NCBI RefSeq assembly: GCF_000003815.2
Contig: NC_049984.1
Span: 26,575,286-26,639,285, forward strand
From: Branchiostoma floridae
Taxonomy: Eukaryota; Chordata; Leptocardii; Amphioxiformes; Branchiostomatidae
Reading direction: 5' to 3'
DNA length: 64,000 nt
Shown: positions 54,101-63,726 of the stretch, piece after piece
Numbering within the stretch: position 1 is the first letter of the stretch
How the letters are laid out: every line of letters begins with the position of its first letter
The notes under the pieces: model-generated
The model's database searches: none
Told to the model about the DNA's origin: nothing
What the model saw: the letters and a program-made list of their open reading frames with translations, nothing else
Translations under genes and position numbers: made by a program

Positions 54101-55590
54101 ATTTTCTTTGAACTTTTGGAAGTCCGATCATATGAGGTCACTTTTTTGCGGTTACCGACGGGTTAGCGTTTATCCTACACGTGAGCCTTCTTTCGTATAT
54201 AGAAAAGTTACAAAGTAATTTTGGGTACTCAAATCACTTTCTGCCTGCTACTAACGGGTTTTACTATGATATTCAAGTGTTGAAAGTAACGCACATTTTC
54301 TTTGAAATTTCGGAAGTCCGATCGTATGGGGTCGCTTCTTTGCGGTTACCGAAGGGTTAGCGGTTATCCCACATTGAGCCTTCATTCGTATATAGAAAAG
54401 TTACAAAGTAATTTTGGGTACTCAAATCACTTTCTACCTGCTGCTTATGGGTTTTACTATGATATTCAAGTGGTGAAAATAACGCACATTTTCTTTGAAC
54501 TTTTGGAAATGCGATCGTATGGGATGGTTTTTTGCGGTTACCGACAGGTTAGCGGTTATCCCACATGTGAGCCTTCATTCTTACTTAGTATATAGAAAAG
54601 TTACAATGTAATGTTGGGTACTCAAATCACTTGCTACCTACCTGCTAGTAACGTGTTTTACTATGATATTCAAGTGGTGAAAGTAACGCACATTTTCTTT
54701 GAAATTTCGGAAGTCCGATCGTATGGGGTCGCTTTTCGGAAGTTAACGAAGGGTTAGCGGTTATCCCACATGTGAGCCTTCATTCTTATATAGAAAAGTT
54801 ACAAAGTAATTTTGGGTACTCAAATCACTTTCTAACTGCCGCTTACGTGTTTAACTATGATATTCAAGTGTTGAAAGTAACGCACATTTACTTTGAAATT
54901 TCGTCAGTCCGATCGTATGGGGTCGCTTTTTTGCAGTTAACGAAGGGTTAGCGGTTATCCAACGTGTGAGCCTTCTTTCATTCGTATATAGAAAAGTTAC
55001 AAAGTAATTTGGGGTACTCAAATCACTTTTTATCTGCTACTAACAAGTTTTACTATGATATTAAAGTGTTGAAAGTAACGCACATTTTCTTTGAACTTTT
55101 GGAAGTCCGATCGTACGGGGTCACTTTTTTGCGGTTACCGAAGGGTTAGCGGTAATCCCACATGTGAGTTTTCATTCGTATATAGTAAAGTTACAAAGTA
55201 ATTTTGGGTCCTCAAATCACTTTCTACCTGCTACTAACGAGTTTACTATGATATTCAAGTGTTGAAAGTAATACACATTTTCTTTGAACTTTTGGAAGTC
55301 CGATCGTATGAGGTCACTTTTTTGCGGTTACCAAAGGGTTAGCGTTTATCCTACACGTGAGCCTTAATTCGTATATAGAAAAGTTATAAAGTAATTTTGG
55401 GTCCTCAAATCACTTTTTTACCTACTGCTTACGTATTTTACTATGATATTCAAGTGTTGAAAGTAACGCACATTTTCTTTGAAATTTCGGAAGTCCGATC
55501 GTATGGGGTCGCTTTTTTGCGGTTACCGAAGGGTTAGCGGTTATCCCACATGTGAGCCTTCTTTCGTACTTAGTATATAGAAAAGTTACA
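48148..55590. repeat. Higher-order repeat 2: 2344- and 2929-bp units
   Basis: The same landmark (GTATATAGTAAAGTTACAAA followed by the CGAGTTTTACT monomer) falls at 48,148, 50,492 and 53,421, offsets of 2344 (about 12 monomers) and 2929 (about 15 monomers). Other pairs agree: 48,618/50,962/53,891 and 50,405/53,334. The difference of 585 bp is exactly three monomers, so unit length has changed by unequal exchange of three monomers. A third, incomplete unit runs to about 55,590. Confidence 0.9.
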
Positions 55591-55690
55591 AAGGCATCAG
55601 GGTCATGCCTCCTTGTAAATTAGAGCTCGCAGACTCGTCGTCCGATCGAATCGCGCCTAATGTAATGGGGGTATAAGCGGTTACCGAAGG
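55590..55690. other. Unique insert near the right edge of the satellite
   Basis: GGCATCAGGGTCATGCCTCC through CGAATCGCGCCTAATG interrupts the monomer pattern between homogeneous interior monomers and diverged edge monomers. It marks the boundary of recent homogenisation. Confidence 0.6.
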
Positions 55691-56275
55691 GGATCATTCG
55701 TTCACTTTCGAACCTTGTAGAAAAGTAACAAAGTAATTTTTAGCACTCAAATTACTTTCTGCCTTCAGCCACGTGTTCTACTATAAACTCAAAGAAATAA
55801 AAGTAAGTAACGCACACTTTTTTAAGATTAAGTTCCGTCGTATTGGGTCGCTGTGCGGTTACCGATGGGGTCGCTTAGCGGTTACCCGAAGGCGAACCTT
55901 CATTCGCTTATAGAAAAGTAAAGAAGTAATTTTTAGCACTCAAAGTGCTTTCTGCATTCTCGCCACATGTTCTACTATGAACTTTAAGTGATAAAAGTAA
56001 CGTACACTTTGTCTAAGATTCTGGAAGTTCCGTCGTATGGGGTCGCTTTGCGGTTACCGAAGGGGTCGCTTAGCGGTTACCCGAAGGCGAACCTTCATTC
56101 GCTTATAGAAATGTAATTAAGTAATTTTTTGCACTCAAAGTGCTTTCTGCCTTCTCGCTACGTGTTCTACTATGAACTTCAAGTGACAAAAGTAACGCAC
56201 ACTTTGTTTAACATTCTGGAAGTTCCATCGTATGGGGTCGCTTTGTGGTTACCGAAGGGTTCGCTTAAGCCCCGG

Positions 56276-56560
56276 TCGCAAAGCGCGTGCGATTCCTTGC
56301 GATTCCTTGCGATGCGCAGGATAAGCGCATTGCGTCGTAAGTCGGGGGAGAATTGGAAGCAATAATGGTTTAAATATATAAAGCCGTGGTCACAAAGCGC
56401 GTAGTGCGTCGTACGATGTAGTCATAAGAGCGTACCTGCGTCAATCGCAGTAACTCATAGTAAATCGGGGAGCGTCCTATGACGAAAAATAGAGCTGAAA
56501 TGGATTTTGAACATGTTCAAAATTTCGCTATCGTCGTAAGATTTTATTTGCCCCCATAGC
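56276..56560. repeat. Short imperfect direct repeat after satellite
   Basis: AAGCCCCGGTCGCAAAGCGC at about 56,278 and AAGCCGTGGTCACAAAGCGC at about 56,381 begin similar GCG/TCG-rich stretches. GCGATTCCTT is doubled at 56,290-56,308. Possibly the end of a MITE family; the second end was not found. The rest up to 57,100 has no feature. Confidence 0.4.
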
Positions 56561-57105
56561 AGAGTTCATTACGGCAAATTTTGTCTACTGATGGGGTTAT
56601 AGATTTATGAATTGTTAGCATGTTGTGATGGTTTCAGTTTTCCCTGATATTGTCGATATTGACGAAAAGGGAAAATATATCAGTCGCAACTGCCACAGTC
56701 GCAACCAGAGAACAGCGCGCCCCGCACAGGTGATGCAGGCAATTGTTTGATCGCTTCATGCACGTGAGTTTATAATTCGATCAAATCTAAGCTCTCGTCG
56801 GTCTTGGGCCAGTTTACCATAATCGTAATAACCATGGGGGCAACTTGAACATAAAGGCAGGCTCTATGAGTCGGAAGTATATATGATATAATGCTAATGA
56901 TATGATTTTTGTATGATGGCATCTTTTTGTTGATAGCATATCATGATACGATCTTCGAAAGAGCCTGACACGTAGAGCCGGCAAGCAGGCCGAGATAATC
57001 ATACCAGTACTCACGCTTGATTTGAACTTTTCTTGTAATACTCTTGTTGTCATGGTCTCTTTTAATTTTTTTACAGTTAAAGATATTATAGGAAGGTGTT
57101 CAGCA

Positions 57106-57925
57106 GTGTTTTTACTCCGGAGCAACACGTATAGTTACTCCAAAGCAATGTTTCACTGCATGTACATATAGATGGTATATGTTCGTACGTACATGACAAA
57201 TATACATACAACAAATATACTTACTCACTTACTCCGGAGCATACTCCGGAGTAGTTTTATTTTACTCCGGAGCAGTTTATTTTACTCCGGAGCAGTTTTC
57301 TTTTACTCCGGAGCAGTGTTTTTACTCCGGAGCAACACGTATAGTTACTCCAAAGCAATGTTTCACTGCATGTACATATAGATGGTATATGTTCGTACGT
57401 ACATGACAAATATACATACAACAAATATACTTACTCACTTACTCCGGAGCATACTCCGGAGTAGTTTTATTTTACTCCGGAGCAGTTTATTTTACTCCGG
57501 AGCAGTTTTCTTTTACTCCGGAGCAGTGTTTTTACTCCGGAGCAACACGTATAGTTACTCCAAAGCAATGTTTCACTGCATGTACATATAGATGGTATAT
57601 GTTCGTACGTACATGACAAATATACATACTTACAACAAATATACTTACTCACTTACTCCGGAGTAGTTTTCTTTTACTCCGGAGCAGTTTATTTTACTCC
57701 GGAGCAGTTTTCTTTTACTCCGGAGCAGTTTTTTTTTACTCCGGAGCAACACGTATTGTTACTCCAAAGCAATGTTTCACTGCATGTACATATAGATGGT
57801 ATATGTTCGTACGTACATGACAAATATACATACTTACAACAAATATACTTACTCACTTACTCCGGAGCATACTCCGGAGCAGTTTTATTTTACTCCGGAG
57901 CAGTTTCTTTTACTCCTGAGCAACA
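57106..57925. repeat. 210-bp tandem repeat of CTCCGGAG palindromes, about 4 copies
   Basis: GGTATATGTTCGTACGTACA occurs at about 57,173, 57,383, 57,593 and 57,797, spacings 210, 210 and about 204. Each unit holds ACTCCAAAGCAATGTTTCAC, CATGTACATATAGATGGTAT and a cluster of six or so ACTCCGGAGCAGTTTTATTTT-type sub-repeats (8-bp palindrome CTCCGGAG every ~20 bp). Copies 1 and 2 are essentially identical. Sub-repeat number varies between units. Confidence 0.95.
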
Positions 57926-58024
57926 CATATAGCATCCTCCTAACGCCCGGTCCCCAACGGCACAGTCAGGAATAAATGACTGACGGTACTCTGCTGTAGG
58001 AGAATGCACATATAGCTACTCTAG

Positions 58025-58363
58025 AATAAAGTAACCAATAAGCCTAGTGAGGAGCGCATTCACCAGATTATCGACGATGCTGTTAAGATTGAGCAAGAGT
58101 TCCTGACGGAAGCTCTTCCTGTGAAGCTGATTGGGATGAATCAAGACCTGATGAAACGGTACATCGAGTTTGTCGCAGATAGGCTGCTGGGGGAACTCAT
58201 GTGCAGTAAGCTTTACAACAGCGAGAACCCCTTTGACTTCATGGAGAACATTTCTCTGGAGGGAAAGACCAACTTCTTTGAGAAGAGGGTGGGGGAGTAC
58301 CAGAAGATGGGCGTGATGTCCTCCTCTGAACAGCAGAAGTTCACGTTGGATGCTGACTTTTGA
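58025..58363 (+). CDS. RRM2: Ribonucleotide reductase small subunit, C-terminal segment
   Basis: The frame, open from 58,025 (TAG at 58,022), becomes recognisable at 58,037 with [12 protein letters not shown], then [74 protein letters not shown] and the terminal FTLDADF. This matches the last ~110 residues of class Ia R2 proteins; FTLDADF is the peptide that docks on the large subunit R1. All metal ligands and the radical Tyr lie upstream and are absent. The + strand upstream is satellite for 13 kb, with only weak AG acceptors at 58,023 and 58,030. It is either a true last exon whose partners are far away or displaced, or a 5'-truncated copy. AATAAA follows the stop by 9 bases. The reading frame is intact. 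Confidence 0.9.
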   Translation, partial: NKVTNKPSEERIHQIIDDAVKIEQEFLTEALPVKLIGMNQDLMKRYIEFVADRLLGELMCSKLYNSENPFDFMENISLEGKTNFFEKRVGEYQKMGVMSSSEQQKFTLDADF

Positions 58364-58369
58364 AAGTAC

Positions 58370-58376
58370 AGAATAA
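58370..58376 (+). terminator. Polyadenylation signal candidate for RRM2 segment
   Basis: GAATAAAAG begins seven bases after the TGA stop. That is unusually close for a normal 3' UTR, but a stretch of further AATAAA motifs follows at 58,588-58,815. Confidence 0.4.
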
Positions 58377-58562
58377 AAGAATTGAAAAATCAAACGGTCA
58401 TTGTCCTCTTTATTTTATACGATAGACTTAGAACCTGGCCAAATAAGGGCATGTCTTTCATGATTGGGAAGGGGGAGGTTCATTTGGGGGCAAGGGGTTG
58501 TCTATATTTCACCCCGACCAGATCTAACAAAATACCTATTCCCCTAAACTTAGCCGCCAGAC

Positions 58563-58818
58563 GATGACCTCTGACCTGCCCCGCCTGAATAAATTATATC
58601 TAACCTCTGACCTGCTATACCTGAATAAATGATGTGACCCCCGACCTGCGCCTGAATAAATAATTTCTGACCTCTGACCCACACTTGAATAAATCATATT
58701 TGACCTCTGACCTGCTCCTTCTTGCTCCTGAATACATAATATCTGACCCCTGACCTGCTGCGCCTGAATAAATAGTTTCTGACCTCTGACCTGCTCCACC
58801 TTGCTCCACCTGAATAAT
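58563..58818. repeat. Degenerate ~40-bp minisatellite with AATAAA in most copies
   Basis: The unit TGACCTCTGACCTGC, a short variable CTCC-rich part, then CTGAATAAAT and an AT-rich end recurs about six times (AATAAA or AATACA at about 58,588, 58,624, 58,655, 58,688, 58,731 and 58,767). Units vary from about 32 to 50 bp. On the + strand each copy adds a potential polyadenylation signal downstream of the RRM2 stop. Confidence 0.85.
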
Positions 58819-58864
58819 ATTAGTCAGCGTGTCGCTACTATACTACTTCCTTGCTACAAACAGA

Positions 58865-59345
58865 ATGTTGCACATTTGGAGAATTAAATATGATTCAAAA
58901 TACTATTTCTGTGCTGAAGACGAAGAAACAACTAAACATTCATTTTGGAATTGTCGTATATCGTCCGTCATTCTGTAAAAAACGTTCAAACTTGGTATAA
59001 TATTGCAACAGGACACTATTTGAATATCAATAACCATTGAATGTAATACTGGGGGATTTAGAGAGTGAAAGTCCTGTCACGTTAACGTCTAATGTTACAT
59101 TGTTGGCAAAAAATCTATAGAAATCGTGAGGTATCAACACTGTCTATCAATAAGTTTATTACCTTCATTAAATACTTTCACAGCATGGAAAAAAGTATAG
59201 CCACACGCTTTAGCAAATTGTATTTACACACCAGAAAATGAGAACTACTGTATTCTTGTAAACGCCACATGATTATTGCCAGCACAACGGCAGTATACAT
59301 GTTTTTCTTGTACGCATGTCTTTGTTTGGTACATAAATAAAGCAC
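58865..59345 (+). mobile_element. L1-like LINE 3' end, copy B
   Basis: 58,865-58,978 reads MLHIWRIKYDSKYYFCAED, EETTKHSFWNC and a stop: C-x-x-(D/E)-E-E-T-x-x-H-x-F-W-x-C is the zinc-binding tail (zf-RVT) of L1/Tx1-type ORF2. Frames continue with VILGDLESESP and, after a frame change, IYRNREVSTLSINKFITFI, KYFHSMEKSIATRF and KLYLHTRK, stop near 59,237: the ORF2 C-terminus. A 3' tail with TACATAAATAAAGC (about 59,331) follows. 5'-truncated and frameshifted. The part from about 59,105 on is shared with the inverted copy at 40.4-40.7 kb. Confidence 0.7.
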
Positions 59346-59389
59346 ACTGTTTGAATAAAGTTAGAAAAAAACAAGCAATGGTCAATTGT

Positions 59390-59815
59390 GCACAAAATTG
59401 TGTTTTAAAATCCTATCTTCATGTAATCAAGGCTAACTGCCTCTGTACCATTGACTGTAAAATATTGTACAAATCGGACCATAAACTCCACTCGACTTTG
59501 CTGTTGTTATTTTCTTGGCCGTAAACTCCAAACGCCATTTTCTTATAGACGAAACCCATCCCATTGATTTTTTAAGGTGCTTTTTGTGTTTTTTTTTCTA
59601 ACTGGCCCAAGGAGAAAAAAACGGTCCCTACTCCTAATTGTTGTATATTATAATATGAGGATGGGACTAGGTAAGGTAAGGTTGAATCCTATGTTCAACC
59701 TTCCTGGTCACTTAGATTCATACTGAATGCAATCATTTTTTATTCGCGCTCTCGCATCAGTTTTGGCGTTTTTTTTTGGATGACATCCATTTAATCATAT
59801 CGACCTGGCCTTACG
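59390..59815 (+). mobile_element. Harbinger-like element copy 3, right part
   Basis: Matches 5390-5878 of copy 1 (TTTTAAAATCC, TGTAAT(C/A)AAGGC, CCTATGTTCAACCTTCCTGG, GATTTCATACTGAA-like text) and ends with the terminal repeat, read inward GGCCAGGTCGATATGATTAA, at 59,815 followed by TTA. The left end is missing, replaced by the L1-like 3' end. A duplication GGTAAGGTAAGG is seen near 59,675. Confidence 0.75.
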
Positions 59816-60170
59816 TGTATAGAGTTTTTTTTAAAGAGCGGTACTTCGAAAAACCCCTACGTAACCCCCGGTACGCTGTACACGTCATCATTCAGCCGCC
59901 ACCGAATACCGCCCCCAGACGAAATATACACAAGCGCCGCCATAAAATAGTGCAGCCAAAATTAGAACGTACTATTGCTAATGCGGTTACATTTGATTCT
60001 TTTGTTTGCTTTTTACTATCAAATGTATTTTTTTTTTAAATTTTGTCGATATAACCTGTATGTAAATGTTTTATTTAAAGTTCAGCAGCATTCCAGATGT
60101 TTACGCGCATTGATACAAGAGAAGTCTTTTTGTGTTGTGCTGAATTCACTCAGAGCAGGGCGGCCATTGT
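59816..60170. repeat. Inverted duplicate block B (flank)
   Basis: Homologous to the reverse complement of 37,335-37,695. It begins right after the Harbinger end in both locations and stops at GCGGCCATTGTGG, where the 984-bp satellite starts. Together with 59,105-59,815 it makes a composite of about 1 kb duplicated in inverted orientation 20 kb apart. Confidence 0.8.
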
Positions 60171-60437
60171 GGTCTCATAACACAGTAATTATCCGCGACC
60201 CCCGTCCCCAAAAGTAGTTCGGGTTAAAATAGTGCATCGCGGTCCTTGCAAAGGCCGTATTTATTCTTCCGTGCACGACAGCGAGGTGGAATCTGTGGTG
60301 AATAGTAGAGGAATACATCGGCGTTCATACTGTATAAGTTGGATTACGTCGCTTTTTCGGCCGGCGGGAATTTGCGCCTTGATATGTTACCGGCACTTCC
60401 TGTTCGCCGCCTGCAGTTCCATGACCTCCGCTGGGGG

Positions 60438-60686
60438 TCAAATCAAAGTGTCTGTTATAGAAAAACGAGCCGGCAAATCTATGCTCATCTTCAGATATTT
60501 TGTAGCTTGTACCCTCAACTTCAACATACTAAATTCTTGTGAATTGTATCTGCACCCTACTATAGGTTTTGAGTCGTCGAACCACCTCACTTTGGGGTCC
60601 TTAACCATGTAAATCCCCATACCCGAAAAACTGTGTTCTGAGACCTTCATCCACAGCGTGAATTCCCCAGGGACGGACAAGCACAT
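60438..60686 (-). other. 82-codon open frame in each 984-bp unit
   Basis: On the minus strand, repeated at 61,422-61,670, 62,405-62,653 and 63,389-63,637. It reads MCLSVPGEFTLWMKVSEHSF, MVKDPKVRWFDDSKPIVG, MLKLRVQATKYLKMSIDLP and stops. A + strand frame of 126 codons (60,232-60,612) overlaps it. Neither is recognised; the minus one has the more protein-like composition. Because the units are identical, conservation gives no evidence of selection. Confidence 0.2.
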
Positions 60687-60761
60687 TAAATTTGACCGAT
60701 ATGTTGGTAATTGACCTCGGCTGACTTGAACTGTAACATTTTCGTTACCGTCTGACCCGCC

Positions 60762-60775
60762 GTTACCATGGCAAC
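60762..60775. promoter_or_regulatory. RFX X-box, unit 1
   Basis: GTTACCATGGCAAC matches the X-box consensus GTNRCC-N(0-3)-RGYAAC in both half-sites with a 2-bp spacer. RFX factors bind this in promoters of ciliary genes. Function here is inference. Confidence 0.55.
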
Positions 60776-61745
60776 GGCCGCCTAGACCGTTCCCTATGCT
60801 TAAGTATAGGACTTAGTGCGGTCTAAAGCCCGCTCGACTCCCCCCCCCCCTTTTTCCGCCCTAAAAAAGACAAACCCCCAACCCCAATCACTCAGAACGG
60901 TAGAATGTGGTCTGTCAAGCTCCTTATAACAGAAAAAGTCAACCAGAATATCAAGTTTGTTGAGATAATGAGACCAATAAGCGGCCCCTCAGATAGTCCT
61001 TGTACAGTGCCGACACCTGTGCTAGGCGCCAAAGTGCAAAGTTGGCCATATCTCAGGAACCATTTAGATTTCTGCTCTAAAATTTGGTACGGTTTTGTAT
61101 CTTGACTAGTTTTATTGTATGAACGTAAAGAAATCCAAGGTCAAGTTGGCTTAAGGTCTCATAACACAGTAATTATCCGCGACCCCCGTCCCCAAAAGTA
61201 GTTCGGGTTAAAATAGTGCATCGCGGTCCTTGCAAAGGCCGTATTTATTCTTCCGTGCACGACAGCGAGGTGGAATCTGTGGTGAATAGTAGAGGAATAC
61301 ATCGGCGTTCATACTGTATAAGTTGGATTACGTCGCTTTTTCGGCCGGCGGGAATTTGCGCCTTGATATGTTACCGGCACTTCCTGTTCGCCGCCTGCAG
61401 TTCCATGACCTCCGCTGGGGGTCAAATCAAAGTGTCTGTTATAGAAAAACGAGCCGGCAAATCTATGCTCATCTTCAGATATTTTGTAGCTTGTACCCTC
61501 AACTTCAACATACTAAATTCTTGTGAATTGTATCTGCACCCTACTATAGGTTTTGAGTCGTCGAACCACCTCACTTTGGGGTCCTTAACCATGTAAATCC
61601 CCATACCCGAAAAACTGTGTTCTGAGACCTTCATCCACAGCGTGAATTCCCCAGGGACGGACAAGCACATTAAATTTGACCGATATGTTGGTAATTGACC
61701 TCGGCTGACTTGAACTGTAACATTTTCGTTACCGTCTGACCCGCC

Positions 61746-61759
61746 GTTACCATGGCAAC
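61746..61759. promoter_or_regulatory. RFX X-box, unit 2
   Basis: Same 14-bp motif, 984 bp after the first. Confidence 0.55.
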
Positions 61760-62728
61760 GGCCGCCTAGACCGTTCCCTATGCTTAAGTATAGGACTTAG
61801 TGCGGTCTAAAGCCCGCTCGACTCCCCCCCCCCTTTTTCCGCCCTAAAAAAGACAAACCCCCAACCCCAATCACTCAGAACGGTAGAATGTGGTCTGTCA
61901 AGCTCCTTATAACAGAAAAAGTCAACCAGAATATCAAGTTTGTTGAGATAATGAGACCAATAAGCGGCCCCTCAGATAGTCCTTGTACAGTGCCGACACC
62001 TGTGCTAGGCGCCAAAGTGCAAAGTTGGCCATATCTCAGGAACCATTTAGATTTCTGCTCTAAAATTTGGTACGGTTTTGTATCTTGACTAGTTTTATTG
62101 TATGAACGTAAAGAAATCCAAGGTCAAGTTGGCTTAAGGTCTCATAACACAGTAATTATCCGCGACCCCCGTCCCCAAAAGTAGTTCGGGTTAAAATAGT
62201 GCATCGCGGTCCTTGCAAAGGCCGTATTTATTCTTCCGTGCACGACAGCGAGGTGGAATCTGTGGTGAATAGTAGAGGAATACATCGGCGTTCATACTGT
62301 ATAAGTTGGATTACGTCGCTTTTTCGGCCGGCGGGAATTTGCGCCTTGATATGTTACCGGCACTTCCTGTTCGCCGCCTGCAGTTCCATGACCTCCGCTG
62401 GGGGTCAAATCAAAGTGTCTGTTATAGAAAAACGAGCCGGCAAATCTATGCTCATCTTCAGATATTTTGTAGCTTGTACCCTCAACTTCAACATACTAAA
62501 TTCTTGTGAATTGTATCTGCACCCTACTATAGGTTTTGAGTCGTCGAACCACCTCACTTTGGGGTCCTTAACCATGTAAATCCCCATACCCGAAAAACTG
62601 TGTTCTGAGACCTTCATCCACAGCGTGAATTCCCCAGGGACGGACAAGCACATTAAATTTGACCGATATGTTGGTAATTGACCTCGGCTGACTTGAACTG
62701 TAACATTTTCGTTACCGTCTGACCCGCC

Positions 62729-62742
62729 GTTACCATGGCAAC
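62729..62742. promoter_or_regulatory. RFX X-box, unit 3
   Basis: Same 14-bp motif in the third unit, 983 bp on. Confidence 0.55.
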
Positions 62743-63712
62743 GGCCGCCTAGACCGTTCCCTATGCTTAAGTATAGGACTTAGTGCGGTCTAAAGCCCGC
62801 TCGACTCCCCCCCCCCCTTTTTCCGCCCTAAAAAAGACAAACCCCCAACCCCAATCACTCAGAACGGTAGAATGTGGTCTGTCAAGCTCCTTATAACAGA
62901 AAAAGTCAACCAGAATATCAAGTTTGTTGAGATAATGAGACCAATAAGCGGCCCCTCAGATAGTCCTTGTACAGTGCCGACACCTGTGCTAGGCGCCAAA
63001 GTGCAAAGTTGGCCATATCTCAGGAACCATTTAGATTTCTGCTCTAAAATTTGGTACGGTTTTGTATCTTGACTAGTTTTATTGTATGAACGTAAAGAAA
63101 TCCAAGGTCAAGTTGGCTTAAGGTCTCATAACACAGTAATTATCCGCGACCCCCGTCCCCAAAAGTAGTTCGGGTTAAAATAGTGCATCGCGGTCCTTGC
63201 AAAGGCCGTATTTATTCTTCCGTGCACGACAGCGAGGTGGAATCTGTGGTGAATAGTAGAGGAATACATCGGCGTTCATACTGTATAAGTTGGATTACGT
63301 CGCTTTTTCGGCCGGCGGGAATTTGCGCCTTGATATGTTACCGGCACTTCCTGTTCGCCGCCTGCAGTTCCATGACCTCCGCTGGGGGTCAAATCAAAGT
63401 GTCTGTTATAGAAAAACGAGCCGGCAAATCTATGCTCATCTTCAGATATTTTGTAGCTTGTACCCTCAACTTCAACATACTAAATTCTTGTGAATTGTAT
63501 CTGCACCCTACTATAGGTTTTGAGTCGTCGAACCACCTCACTTTGGGGTCCTTAACCATGTAAATCCCCATACCCGAAAAACTGTGTTCTGAGACCTTCA
63601 TCCACAGCGTGAATTCCCCAGGGACGGACAAGCACATTAAATTTGACCGATATGTTGGTAATTGACCTCGGCTGACTTGAACTGTAACATTTTCGTTACC
63701 GTCTGACCCGCC

Positions 63713-63726
63713 GTTACCATGGCAAC
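63713..63726. promoter_or_regulatory. RFX X-box, unit 4
   Basis: Same 14-bp motif in the fourth, incomplete unit. Confidence 0.55.

Larger units (their letters stand above)
42735..56275. repeat. 195-bp satellite array, about 66-70 monomers
   Basis: All monomers are head to tail. The landmark GTGAGCCTTCATTCG recurs at 43,303, 43,498, 43,712, 43,911, about 44,104 and 44,297, giving 193-214 bp spacing with a mode near 195. Each monomer contains GTTACAAAGTAATTTTGGGT, TACTATGATATTCAAGTG, GTAACGCACATTTTCTTTGA, GTCCGATCGTATGGGGTCGC and GGTTACCGAAGGGTTAGCGG. Interior monomers are highly alike. The outermost ones (42,735-43,150 and 55,670-56,275) are diverged, with CCTTCTCGCCACATGTT and CCCGAAGGCGAACC. 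A 100-N gap lies at 47,336. One monomer (43,660-43,700) has an internal 18-bp duplication. Confidence 0.97.

Noticed and set aside
43497-55600. Many similar 70-146-codon frames taken as a gene family
   Set aside because: They are translations of satellite monomers; frames break at many monomers and there are no start, splice or domain features.
42735-56275. CRISPR-like direct repeats
   Set aside because: Whole monomers of ~195 bp are repeated with no unique spacers, in a eukaryotic context: this is satellite DNA.
58536-58809. Minus-strand Gln/Gly/Ser-rich ORFs downstream of RRM2
   Set aside because: They are translations of the AATAAA-containing minisatellite.
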